Positions 48,960 through 56,663 of a DNA stretch of 64,000 nucleotides are shown one piece after another; position 1 is the stretch's first letter, and each line of letters starts with the position of its first letter. The position numbers were made by a program, and so were the translations under genes. The stretch is from Burkholderia pyrrocinia (GTDB lineage Bacteria; Pseudomonadota; Gammaproteobacteria; Burkholderiales; Burkholderiaceae), in contig NZ_CP011503.1 in the NCBI RefSeq assembly GCF_001028665.1, positions 2,480,001-2,544,000 of the forward strand, given 5' to 3'. The notes under the pieces were generated by a model. That model was not told the origin of the DNA. It did no database searches and saw nothing but the letters and a program-made list of their open reading frames with translations.

Positions 48960-49028
48960 CATCCCGTCCGGCGTTTCCCGCACACCGGACCGACCGAAGC
49001 ACGCGCGGCGAGCGGGTGTCGCGCATCT

Positions 49029-49047
49029 CGCATCGCGTCGCGATGCG
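49029..49047. promoter_or_regulatory. Perfect 19-base palindrome before the c4 cytochrome gene
   Basis: CGCATCGCG, T, CGCGATGCG forms 9-bp arms around one base, 68 bases before the cytochrome ATG. It may be an operator or a weak terminator for the Cyc2-like message; there is no T-run. Confidence 0.35.
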
Positions 49048-49115
49048 GGCACGTATCCCTGTCGAACGGAATCGGTTCGGCAGGCGACGGAAGTTGCGGC
49101 AAGGAGGTGGCTGAC

Positions 49116-49976
49116 ATGAACAAGGTGGCCCATATCGTCTCGCTCGCGATGGTGCTGGCCGGGGCCGGTTGCCACGACCTGGAGCGGTCGCGGCAGGTCG
49201 ACAACCCGGCGGTGCCGGGCAAGACCATCGCGCTGCAGGTGTGTTCGAACTGCCATGGCGCGACCGGCGTGTCGGTGTCGCCGATGTTTCCGAAGCTGGC
49301 CGGACAGCGCAAGGAGTACCTCGTCGATCAGTTGACCGACTTCAAAAGCCACGCGCGTGCCGATCCGAACGCGAAGCGGTACATGTGGGGCTTCACGCAT
49401 CTGACCGACAAGCAGATCGACGAGCTTGCCGCCTATTTTTCTGGCCAGGCGGCGGAGCCGGGCGAAGCCGGCGATCGCACGCTGCTCGACGCGGGCAAGG
49501 CGATCTTCGTGGGGGGCCTGCCGGACAAGGGCGTTGCGGCCTGTATCGGGTGTCATGGCCAGCATGGCGAGGGCATGAGCCGGTTTCCCCGTCTCGCCGG
49601 CCAGCATGCGGACTACGTGGTGAAGCAGCTCACGATTTTCCGGGAAACCGATACACGGCCACGCGGCGCGATCATGAAGTCGGTATGCGCGAACATGACG
49701 GAGCAGGACATGCGCGCCGTCGCGGCCTATGTCGAGGCATTTCCGGCGGAAGCCGGCGTATCGGCGAGCCCGCCGGCAGCCGGTGCATCGGCGAGCCCGC
49801 CGGAAGTGGGCGTATCGGTGAACCCACCGGAAGGGGGCGTACCGTTGAACCCGCCGGAAGTCGGTGCGTCGCCGAGCCCCGCGGAAACCGGTGCATCGAT
49901 GAACCCGCCGGAGGCCGGTGCACCGACGAACTCGCCGGAAACCGGTACATCGGCGAGCCCGCCGGCCGAAAAATGA
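49116..49976 (+). CDS. Di-haem cytochrome c4-type lipoprotein with Pro-rich repeat tail
   Basis: The 286-residue protein has a lipobox AGAGC (Cys19), so it is anchored to a membrane. Two cytochrome c domains follow: C43-S-N-C46-H47 with Met in SPMFPKLAGQ, and C143-I-G-C146-H147 with the second axial Met within EGMSRFPRLAGQ or later. The spacing and the repeated PKLAGQ/PRLAGQ are typical of c4. After residue 212 come about nine eight-residue repeats of the form SASPPEVG. AAGGAGGTGG is six bases before ATG 49116. It probably accepts electrons from the outer-membrane cytochrome and passes them to an oxidase. A CcsA gene follows. Confidence 0.85.
   Translation: MNKVAHIVSLAMVLAGAGCHDLERSRQVDNPAVPGKTIALQVCSNCHGATGVSVSPMFPKLAGQRKEYLVDQLTDFKSHARADPNAKRYMWGFTHLTDKQIDELAAYFSGQAAEPGEAGDRTLLDAGKAIFVGGLPDKGVAACIGCHGQHGEGMSRFPRLAGQHADYVVKQLTIFRETDTRPRGAIMKSVCANMTEQDMRAVAAYVEAFPAEAGVSASPPAAGASASPPEVGVSVNPPEGGVPLNPPEVGASPSPAETGASMNPPEAGAPTNSPETGTSASPPAEK
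49740..49973 (+). repeat. 24-bp in-frame tandem repeats (c4 tail)
   Basis: About nine diverged copies of a 24-base unit encode the eight-residue pattern (A/G)(S/P)xSPPE(A/V)G at the C-terminus of the c4-type cytochrome. Copy number could vary between strains. Confidence 0.7.
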
Positions 49977-50128
49977 GCAAGCGCCGCCGGTTCGGCGTCG
50001 CATGCGGCACGTGCCGCGCGGCGGGCAGGCGACCGGCGCCGGCAGTGATCATTTAGGTGTTTCGTCTCCCCCGGGGCGGGGCACCTCTTTTTCTTCCAAT
50101 CCTGCGCGGTTCCGTTCCGGTGAATACG

Positions 50129-51352
50129 ATGAAAGCGATGCAATCCTCTCGCGACAGCGCGGCGTCGGTCGCCAGGCTGCCGTATCGGCGACAACACGCG
50201 TCCGCCGCGGTTCGTGCATGCGAGCCGGGCGACGATCGTCCGTTCCTCGCACGCCTGTCGCTGATCGACTGGCTGTTCGCACTGGCGCTCGTGGTGGGCG
50301 CGGGCTATGCGCTCGTGCACTACGACGCGCGCATGGATTACTACGACAAGGCCGTGATGATCGGCACCGTGCCGGCGCTCGTCACGCTCGGCTGGCGCTG
50401 GAAGCCGGTGCGGCTGATGATGGCGTCGATCGCCGTGCTGTCGCTGCTGTCGATCCAGATCTACCAGGGCGATCTCGCGCGCGCCGATGCGGCGTTCTTC
50501 CTCAAGTACTTCCTGTCGAGCCAGTCGGCGATCCTGTGGATGAGCGCGCTGTTCGTGCTCGCGACGGTCTTCTACTGGATCGGCTTGCTCGCGCGCTCGG
50601 AAACCGGCGCCGCGATCGGCCAGAAGCTCACGTGGGTCGCCGTGCTGATGGGCTTCACGGGGCTGATGGTGCGCTGGTACGAGTCCTACCTGATCGGCGC
50701 CGACGTCGGGCATATCCCCGTATCGAACCTCTACGAGGTGTTCGTCCTGTTCAGCCTGATCACCGCGCTGCTCTATCTGTATTACGAGGGCCATTACGGC
50801 ACGCGCTCGCTCGGCGCGTTCGTTCTGCTGGTCATCAGCGCGGCGGTCGGCTTCCTGATGTGGTACTCGGTCGCGCGCGATGCGCAGCAGATCCAGCCGC
50901 TCGTGCCTGCGCTGCAGAGCTGGTGGATGAAGATCCACGTGCCGGCGAACTTCATCGGCTACGGCAGCTTCGCGCTGTCGGCGATGGTGTCGGTCGCGTA
51001 CCTGATGAAGGAGCGCGGCGTGCTCGCCGATCGCCTGCCGACGCTCGAGGTGCTCGACGACGTGATGTACAAGTCGATCGCGGTCGGTTTCGCGTTCTTC
51101 ACGATCGCGACGATCCTCGGCGCGCTGTGGGCGGCCGAGGCATGGGGCGGGTACTGGAGCTGGGACCCGAAGGAAACCTGGGCGCTGATCGTGTGGCTGA
51201 ACTACGCGGCGTGGCTGCACATGCGGCTGATGAAGGGCCTGCGCGGCGCGGCTGCCGCGTGGTGGGCGCTCACGGGCCTGCTCGTGACGACGTTCGCGTT
51301 CCTCGGCGTCAACATGTTCCTGTCCGGGCTGCACAGCTACGGGAAACTTTGA
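50129..51352 (+). CDS. ccsA: Cytochrome c biogenesis protein CcsA/ResC-type (system II haem lyase subunit)
   Basis: The 407-residue membrane protein has about eight helices and the WWD haem-handling motif WGGYWSWDPKETW at residues 339-351, flanked by conserved His (HVPANFIGY and WLHMRLM). In system II it exports haem and, with CcsB/ResB, ligates it to CxxCH in the periplasm. No ResB gene is present here, although the normal beta-proteobacterial arrangement is c4-resB-resC. The start could be ATG 50129, GTG 50120 or GTG 50057; the N-terminal 60 residues are poorly conserved. It lies 152 bases after the c4 gene. It may be a dedicated copy for the locus cytochromes, borrowing ResB from elsewhere. 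Confidence 0.88.
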   Translation: MKAMQSSRDSAASVARLPYRRQHASAAVRACEPGDDRPFLARLSLIDWLFALALVVGAGYALVHYDARMDYYDKAVMIGTVPALVTLGWRWKPVRLMMASIAVLSLLSIQIYQGDLARADAAFFLKYFLSSQSAILWMSALFVLATVFYWIGLLARSETGAAIGQKLTWVAVLMGFTGLMVRWYESYLIGADVGHIPVSNLYEVFVLFSLITALLYLYYEGHYGTRSLGAFVLLVISAAVGFLMWYSVARDAQQIQPLVPALQSWWMKIHVPANFIGYGSFALSAMVSVAYLMKERGVLADRLPTLEVLDDVMYKSIAVGFAFFTIATILGALWAAEAWGGYWSWDPKETWALIVWLNYAAWLHMRLMKGLRGAAAAWWALTGLLVTTFAFLGVNMFLSGLHSYGKL

Positions 51353-51379
51353 CGCGCACGCATGATGTCCTACCGCTTT

Positions 51380-51412
51380 CTACCCATGTGTTTCGGTGGG
51401 CATTCCCACTTC
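51380..51412. promoter_or_regulatory. Bipartite motif, copy 1 (51380)
   Basis: CTACCCATGT, then GG-x-C-x3-CC-x-ACTTC with the same total spacing (33 bases) as at 57376-57408. It also contains the near-palindrome GGTGGGCATTCCCAC. It lies in the 135-base gap before the 51488 gene, about 75 bases from its start. Confidence 0.45.
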
Positions 51413-51487
51413 AAGCGGGTTGCGCGCCGGACCAGAATGTCGTTAGAGGGGCCGCTGCATGCCTGACGTGAGGTGGGGGGAGTCGCC

Positions 51488-51997
51488 ATGAGACGCATCT
51501 ATTTTCTGTTGCCGACGCCGCAATGCGCGCAGTCGATCGTCGACGAGTTGCTGTTGCTGCATGTCGAGTGGCGGCATATTCATTTCATCGCGAATCACAG
51601 CGTCGTGCACGATGGTTTGCAGGAGGCCACGCTGACGCAGCGCAGCGACTTGCTGCCGTCGCTTGCACGCGGCACGGTGGTCGGTTGCGCGACCGGGGTG
51701 CTGCTGGGGCTGATCGCGCTGGCGTTCCCGCCCGCGGGCCTGCCGATCGCCGGTGCCGGCTTCGTGACGATCACGTTGTCCGGCGCCGGCTTCGGTGCCT
51801 GGGCGGCGTCGATGATCGGCGTCAACGTGCCGAGTACACGCCTGAGGCGTTTCGAAGAAGGCATCGAGCGCGGCGAGCTGCTGATGATCCTCGACATTCC
51901 GAAGGACCGGGTCCACGAGATCGAGCACCTGATCGAGCTTCACCACGCCGAAGCGCATCTCGAAGGCGAAGATCCGACCATTCCCGCCTTTCCCTGA
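51488..51997 (+). CDS. DUF1269-like membrane-associated protein
   Basis: The 169-residue protein has an N-terminal alpha/beta segment (MRRIYFLLPTPQCAQSIVDE), then a glycine-rich hydrophobic hairpin at about residues 60-115 (TGVLLGLIALAF, GFVTITLSGAGFGAWAASMIG). An acidic C-terminal helix follows (IPKDRVHEIEHLIELHH). The layout resembles DUF1269/stress-type membrane proteins of unknown role. ATG 51488 follows GTGGGGGGAG. It ends the plus-strand run before the convergent transglycosylase gene. Confidence 0.7.
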   Translation: MRRIYFLLPTPQCAQSIVDELLLLHVEWRHIHFIANHSVVHDGLQEATLTQRSDLLPSLARGTVVGCATGVLLGLIALAFPPAGLPIAGAGFVTITLSGAGFGAWAASMIGVNVPSTRLRRFEEGIERGELLMILDIPKDRVHEIEHLIELHHAEAHLEGEDPTIPAFP

Positions 51998-52106
51998 GCC
52001 GTCGGCCGGCCGGCGTGGCTCGGCCATGTTGCCGGGCGTCGCGGCGGCGCGATATCCGGCAACGCGTTCGTATGCGCCGCACGGACTGCGGCGCGTATTG
52101 CCGGAA

Positions 52107-52163
52107 ACTTCGGCCGGAAACATCGGCCGCACACATCAGCCGCACACATCAGCCGGACACATC
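52107..52163. repeat. 13-bp tandem repeats at the 3' end of the transglycosylase gene
   Basis: Four to five copies of ACATCRGCCGSAC lie end to end in the 164-base convergent gap, running up to the stop codon of the transglycosylase at 52162. Unit length is not a multiple of three. Confidence 0.75.
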
Positions 52164-52791
52164 AACTCGAATCGAGGAGCCGCTTGTAGCGCGAGAGCAC
52201 GCGCGGGACATACACGCGCGTTTGCGGCGATGACGGAATGCGATAGCCGGCGCGAATCACGGCATTTTCTCCGGCATTGTAGGCGGCCAGCGTGAGTTCG
52301 ACGTTGTCCTTGAACATGTCGAGCAGGAAGCGCAGATAGTGCGCGCCGGCCAGCACGTTGTCGCGCGGATTGAACATGTCTCCGCTCGAAAAACGCCGCG
52401 CGGTGTCGGGCATCAACTGCATGAGCCCTTGCGCGCCCTTGTCCGAGACCGCCTTCGGGTTGTATCCCGATTCGACGTCGATCACCGCGCGCAGCAGCTC
52501 GGGCGGAACGCGAAACGCGCGGCTCGCTTCGTCGATCACGTCGGCGAACGAGGACAGCGCGCCGCGGGCCAGCTTCGATGCGCCTTGCTTCATGTCGGGT
52601 GGGGCGGGCGCGGCGCTCGCGACGATCACCTTCAGGCCGGCCGTGCCGGGTTCGTTGGTGAGGACGATTGCGCCAGTGCTGGTGACCGTGCCGAAGATTT
52701 GCGCGTTCGCGCTGCACGTCCACGCCGAGCCGAGTGCCACGCATGCGGCAGCGATCGCGATTCCCAATCCGGATAAAGGTCGACGGTGCAT
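52162..52791 (-). CDS. Lytic transglycosylase (SLT family)
   Basis: The 209-residue protein has a signal peptide ending SANA near residue 30. An SLT domain covers about 75-205: the catalytic Glu is E107 in DVESGYNPKAVS, followed by GAQGLMQLMPDTARRF, NVLAGAHYLRFLLDMF and ALAAYNAGENAV-type motifs. It cleaves peptidoglycan glycan strands. AGGAGACC lies before ATG 52791, and a longer frame upstream has no signal peptide. Placed between the oxidase and secretion genes with a locus-motif copy 46 bases upstream of its ATG, it may open the wall for the export machine, as many secretion loci encode such an enzyme. Confidence 0.85.
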   Translation of the reverse strand: MHRRPLSGLGIAIAAACVALGSAWTCSANAQIFGTVTSTGAIVLTNEPGTAGLKVIVASAAPAPPDMKQGASKLARGALSSFADVIDEASRAFRVPPELLRAVIDVESGYNPKAVSDKGAQGLMQLMPDTARRFSSGDMFNPRDNVLAGAHYLRFLLDMFKDNVELTLAAYNAGENAVIRAGYRIPSSPQTRVYVPRVLSRYKRLLDSS

Positions 52792-52837
52792 CTTCCAGGT
52801 CTCCTGCACCTGGATTGTCGGCGACGGGAAATCGGAT

Positions 52838-52859
52838 CGGCAATGGGGCACCCCCCTAC
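52838..52859 (-). promoter_or_regulatory. Locus motif, copy 3 (before the transglycosylase)
   Basis: On the minus strand it reads GTAGGGGGGT followed by GCCCCATTGCCG, 46 bases before the transglycosylase ATG. The first seventeen bases equal copy 1 at 31783. Confidence 0.6.
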
Positions 52860-53348
52860 ACTTCGAGGGCAAAACGGCGGCCAAAACGGCGACCGCAAAA
52901 AACGGTGCAAAATTGTTACCCCCGTAACGGTGGGTAATTGGTGGTAACTAACGAAGATTGACAATCCTTACTGCGCACCGTTGGTTTCTTCTCGATTTGG
53001 CGTCGTCGCGGCGGGAATGTTTTCATTCATGCTGAAACGCGAGTGGCATTCCCGCTATCGGTAATCACACTGACGCGCTGAAAAACCTGAAGTCGATACA
53101 GTTTTGAAACATTTCAGGAGGGTGGCGCGGTCGCGCCGCGGACCGGCGCAATCCGGCGCGCCGCCGCCGCAGGCTCGGCGCGCGGTGGCGCGATCCTTGC
53201 TGCAGCGACACGCATGGCTGTCGGTTGCCGCGAATATCGATAATGAATCTGGGCAAGGGGAAACCACGCAGCGAGCGTGTCCGGAACTGCGCAGGATGTG
53301 CCGATACGGCACGCCGCGCAGGAATGGAGAAACGGGGGAGTGACGGTC
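52860..53348. promoter_or_regulatory. Divergent intergenic region between transglycosylase and regulator genes
   Basis: No gene is seen in this stretch. GTTACC at about 52916 and GGTAAC at about 52943 form the outer arms of an interrupted inverted repeat rich in GGT/ACC. TTGACA at 52958-52963 is a possible -35 box toward the regulator but lacks a good -10 at 17 bases. The 200 bases nearest the regulator are unremarkable and GC-rich. Confidence 0.4.
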
Positions 53349-54134
53349 GTGAATACCAAATGTCGCGTTGTAATTGCAGAGGACCATGACCTGCTGAGAA
53401 ATGGTCTGCGGTCGATGCTGTGCGCGCAAGGCGACTACGACGTCGTCGGCGAGGCACGGGACGGCAAGGAGGCGTGTCATCAGGCGCTGGCGCTGGCTCC
53501 CGATCTGATCCTGATGGATCTGTCGATGCGCGGGATGAACGGCATCGATGCGAGCGCAACGATCAAGCGGCGCACGCCGACGGTCCGGATCATCGCGCTC
53601 ACGGTTCACCAGAGCGAGGAGTATGTGCGGGAGGCGCTGCGCGCCGGGGTCGACGGTTACGTGCTCAAGGACGTTTCGTTTGACGAATTGCTGCTCGCGA
53701 TGCGCATGGTCAGGCAGGGGAAGAAGCATCTGAGCGCGGACGTGTACGGCTACATGGTCGACTCGTTCGTGACCGGCCGCGAAATGCCTGCGCCGAGAAA
53801 GGCCTGGGACATCCTCACCGCGCGCGAGCGTAGCGTGCTGAAGCTGATTGCCGAAGGGCGCACCAACCGGCAGGTCGGCCAATACCTGAATCTGAGCCCG
53901 AAGACGATCGAGAAGTATCGGGCGAGCATGATGCACAAGCTCCATCTCGCGAACCTGACGGAACTGGTGCTGGTCGCGATGAGCATGGGTCTGTTGACCA
54001 CGCTCGCGGCGAAGTGCGCGGAACCGGATGCGGACGACGTGCCGACTCACACGATCGACGACGTCAGGGCTCCGGAAGATGCCGGCGCGCATGCGAGACT
54101 GGACGATTATCCGCTCGGCGGCGTGAAGGATTAA
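53349..54134 (+). CDS. NarL/FixJ-type response regulator 1
   Basis: The 261-residue regulator has an N-terminal receiver with phospho-acceptor D57 in LILMDLSMRGMNG, acidic pair E-D in VVIAEDH, and K in VLKD near residue 107. A LuxR-type HTH follows at about 155-215 (LTARERSVLKLIAEGRTNRQ, LSPKTIEKYRASMMHKL). About 40 extra residues trail the HTH. The start is GTG 53349 after GGGGGAG, with GTG 53340 an alternative. It faces the kinase gene and closely resembles the second regulator at 56664. It is the likely partner of that kinase and activator or repressor of the locus. Confidence 0.87.
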   Translation: MNTKCRVVIAEDHDLLRNGLRSMLCAQGDYDVVGEARDGKEACHQALALAPDLILMDLSMRGMNGIDASATIKRRTPTVRIIALTVHQSEEYVREALRAGVDGYVLKDVSFDELLLAMRMVRQGKKHLSADVYGYMVDSFVTGREMPAPRKAWDILTARERSVLKLIAEGRTNRQVGQYLNLSPKTIEKYRASMMHKLHLANLTELVLVAMSMGLLTTLAAKCAEPDADDVPTHTIDDVRAPEDAGAHARLDDYPLGGVKD

Positions 54135-54175
54135 CCGCTGGATTAACCGCGGGATCGACTGCGGGATCGACCGCG
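54128..54175. repeat. 12-bp tandem repeats between regulator and kinase genes
   Basis: Four copies of GGATYRACYGCG (54128-54175) sit between the convergent response regulator and kinase genes, overlapping the regulator stop codon. No terminator-like stem was evident. Confidence 0.75.
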
Positions 54176-54185
54176 ATCGCGCGCG

Positions 54186-55319
54186 TCAGCCGGCCCAGCT
54201 CGCCGAGATGAGCGTGCCCGTGGTGGCCGACGACTGGATCGAGAACGTGCCGCCGTGCGACTCGACGCGGTGCTGCATGCCGATCAGGCCGAGCCCGTCC
54301 GTGTGCGCGTCTTCCGTCGTCAGCGGGCGATGCTCGTAGCCGATGCCGTTGTCGCGAATCGTCAGCAGCAGGCCGTCGGCGTCGTGGCGCAAGCCGAGTA
54401 CGATCTCGGTGGCCTCCGCGTGCTTGACGATGTTGTTGAGCGCCTCCTGCGCGACCCTGAACATGTCCGCCTTCAGATGGTCGGGTATGTCGTCGTCGTC
54501 GACATCGCAATTGAACTCGACCGTCAGCGTGTTCACGTCACGCTCGATGCGCCGGCACAGCGAAGCGAGGGCCGCCGACAGGCCGAGCTTGTCGAGCATC
54601 GGCGGCCGCAATTCACCGCATATCTGCCGGACTTCGCCGATCGTTTCGCGGATCCGGAGCACCGTCGAATCGAGCAGATTCGCCGCCTCGTCGATTTCGC
54701 CGCGACGAATGCGCATCAGCGCGTCCTCATTCATCAGCTTGATGAGCGTCAACGCCTGACCGAGCCCGTCGTGCAATTCCGCGGCAAGCCGGTAGCGCTC
54801 CTTCTGCTGGCCCATCAGCAGATAGGCGTGGCGGGCAGGCGTGCCCGCGTAGCGCTCCGCGGCTGCATCGGGCGGCTCGGGCTCGAGGGCCGGCGGTTCC
54901 TCGAACAGCGTCAGCAACAGGCGGGTGCTGGTTGCCGTGGCGGGAAGCGCCTGCTGGTGCACCATGAACTGCGCGGGATGGCCGGTTCGCCCGCTGAGCA
55001 TCGCGGTGAACGAATGACAGGGAAGGGTGGTGCCTCTCGACAATTCGTCTGCCAATTCGGCGTGCGTATCGTCGAGCGCCATGTCGAACAGACGCTTGCC
55101 GACGAGCTCGGTGTTCGAATAGCCGAACAGCGCCGCGGCGCTGCGATTCGCCGACACGAAGGTTCCGTCGGCCGTGAGAACGGCAAGGGCGGCGCCGCGT
55201 GCATCGGTGACGATACCGGCGTCGCGATCGTCCGCGCGCACCGCACCGCGAAGCTTGCGCATCGCATCGATCAGATCGAGCAGCCTGATTTGTGGCCTGG
55301 CGGGCTGGCGTTCAATCAT
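54186..55319 (-). CDS. NarX/UhpB-type sensor histidine kinase with PAS domain
   Basis: The 377-residue kinase has no membrane helices. A PAS domain covers about 40-150 (LAVLTADGTFVSANRSAAAL, GYSNTELVGKRLF). A HisKA_3 dimerisation domain has phospho-acceptor H183 in AAELHDGLGQALT. An HATPase at about 275-375 carries AQEALNNIVKHAEA (N box), DNGIG (G1) and GLGLIGMQHRVESHGG (G2). Start ATG 55319 follows GGGAGCTCCC; the longer frame upstream lacks conserved sequence. It would be a cytoplasmic sensor, perhaps of redox or a small ligand, phosphorylating the flanking regulators. Confidence 0.88.
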   Translation of the reverse strand: MIERQPARPQIRLLDLIDAMRKLRGAVRADDRDAGIVTDARGAALAVLTADGTFVSANRSAAALFGYSNTELVGKRLFDMALDDTHAELADELSRGTTLPCHSFTAMLSGRTGHPAQFMVHQQALPATATSTRLLLTLFEEPPALEPEPPDAAAERYAGTPARHAYLLMGQQKERYRLAAELHDGLGQALTLIKLMNEDALMRIRRGEIDEAANLLDSTVLRIRETIGEVRQICGELRPPMLDKLGLSAALASLCRRIERDVNTLTVEFNCDVDDDDIPDHLKADMFRVAQEALNNIVKHAEATEIVLGLRHDADGLLLTIRDNGIGYEHRPLTTEDAHTDGLGLIGMQHRVESHGGTFSIQSSATTGTLISASWAG

Positions 55320-55580
55320 GGGAGCTCCCGATGCGCAGGTTTCAGGAAATCGTAAGGTTTCTGCCATTCTAGGACGCGACCGACGCAAGTCGCAACAAGG
55401 GGAATGCGCGCGGGAGCGTAGGGATATCCCGGCAGTCGCCGGCGGGTATTCCGGCAAGCGGACATACCCTACCGGCCTTTGGGGGGCGTCATCCCATGAC
55501 GCTCGCGACCAAATTCAAGACACTGCGCTGACGAGGCTCGGAAACCGCCATTGCCTTGTTTATCGTCAGGGGAGGTCGGT
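55320..55580. promoter_or_regulatory. Divergent promoter region between kinase and SCO genes
   Basis: The 261-base region contains GTAGGGATATCCC at 55418-55430, which includes the palindrome GGGATATCCC. CATACCCTACC lies near 55463, and a G6 run is followed by ATCCCATGAC near 55485. These resemble parts of the locus motif. GGGGAGG precedes the SCO start. No gene is seen. Confidence 0.4.
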
Positions 55581-56636
55581 ATGAAACGGATTGCCAGATC
55601 GACGATGGGGGCATTCGTGGTGGCGAGTGTCACGATCGCCGCGACCGCCGCGTGGTGCGCGCCCGTCGATGGCGTCGCCGAGGGCGCGGGCGAGAACGTC
55701 AGCGAGCACGTCGGCGAACATCCCGCCGCGAGTGTCGATGAACATGCGATGCCGGCGATGCCGGCGATGCCGGCGATGCCGGATGCTGCCGCGAGCGCCG
55801 ACGACAATGCGATGCCGGGCGCTGCCATGAGTGCCGGCGAGAACGCGATGCCGGATGCTGCCATGAGTGCCGGCGAGAGCGCGATGCCGGACACCGCCGC
55901 GAGTGCCGGCGACCACGCGATGCCGGACGCCGCCGGGCACGTCATGGAGCACGACGCGCAGGGCGCTGCCGGGAGCGCGGTCAAGCAAGTTGATGAAAGC
56001 ACAACCGAAAGCGCACCCGGAAAAACCGCTGAAAGCAGCACCGGGGACGCCGCCGGACCCGCCACGGAAAACGCCGCGCCACACACCGCCGGGGCCGCGA
56101 CCGAAGCGGCCGGCATGCACATGCATCACGTCGTGATGCCGGGCACGATGCACACGACGGCCCAATACACGCTGCCGACGGTCGACCTCGTGCGCGACGA
56201 CGGCAAGACCGTGTCGCTGGTCAAGGAAGTGGACGACGGCAGGCCGGTGATCCTGACGTTCATCTACACCACCTGCACGACCATCTGTCCGATGATCAGC
56301 CAGACGCTCGAGCGGCTGCAGGGCGAGCTGGGCCCCGACCGCGACAAGGTGCACATCGTATCGATCTCGATCGATCCGGAGCAGGACACGCCGGAGCGGC
56401 TCAAGGCCTATGCCGCGCACTTCGAAGCCGGGCCCGAATGGCAGCACTACACGGGCACGGTCGAGGCGAGCCTCGCGGCGCAGCGCGCGTTCAACGTCTT
56501 TCGCGGCGACAAGATGAATCACACGCCGGTGACGTTCATGCGGTCCGCGCCCGGCCAGCCGTGGCTGCGCATCGACGGCTTCGCGACGCCGACCGAACTG
56601 CTCGCGGCCTATCGCGACGTCGTCGCTTCCAACTAG
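55581..56636 (+). CDS. SCO1/SenC-family copper chaperone with Met/His-rich N-terminal extension
   Basis: The 351-residue protein has a signal peptide ending AWCA near residue 27, then about 160 residues of Ala/Met/Glu/His-rich low complexity with repeats such as NAMPDAAMSAGE. A thioredoxin-fold SCO domain covers about 185-350. Copper ligands are C232 and C236 in TTCTTICPMI and probably H314 in KMNHTPVTF. SCO proteins usually deliver copper to CuA of cytochrome oxidase and are about 200 residues. The MHMHHVVMPGTMH segment (near 175-190) and Met repeats could load extra copper. Among these genes it probably metallates the secreted copper oxidases. Confidence 0.87.
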   Translation: MKRIARSTMGAFVVASVTIAATAAWCAPVDGVAEGAGENVSEHVGEHPAASVDEHAMPAMPAMPAMPDAAASADDNAMPGAAMSAGENAMPDAAMSAGESAMPDTAASAGDHAMPDAAGHVMEHDAQGAAGSAVKQVDESTTESAPGKTAESSTGDAAGPATENAAPHTAGAATEAAGMHMHHVVMPGTMHTTAQYTLPTVDLVRDDGKTVSLVKEVDDGRPVILTFIYTTCTTICPMISQTLERLQGELGPDRDKVHIVSISIDPEQDTPERLKAYAAHFEAGPEWQHYTGTVEASLAAQRAFNVFRGDKMNHTPVTFMRSAPGQPWLRIDGFATPTELLAAYRDVVASN

Positions 56637-56663
56637 CAACGCGTCCGTCAGGGAGCGTCGAAA

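Noticed and set aside
53042..53060. A sigma-54-like promoter (TGGCATTCCCGC) before response regulator 1
   Set aside because: The GG and GC elements are seven rather than ten bases apart, and no enhancer-binding protein is encoded nearby.
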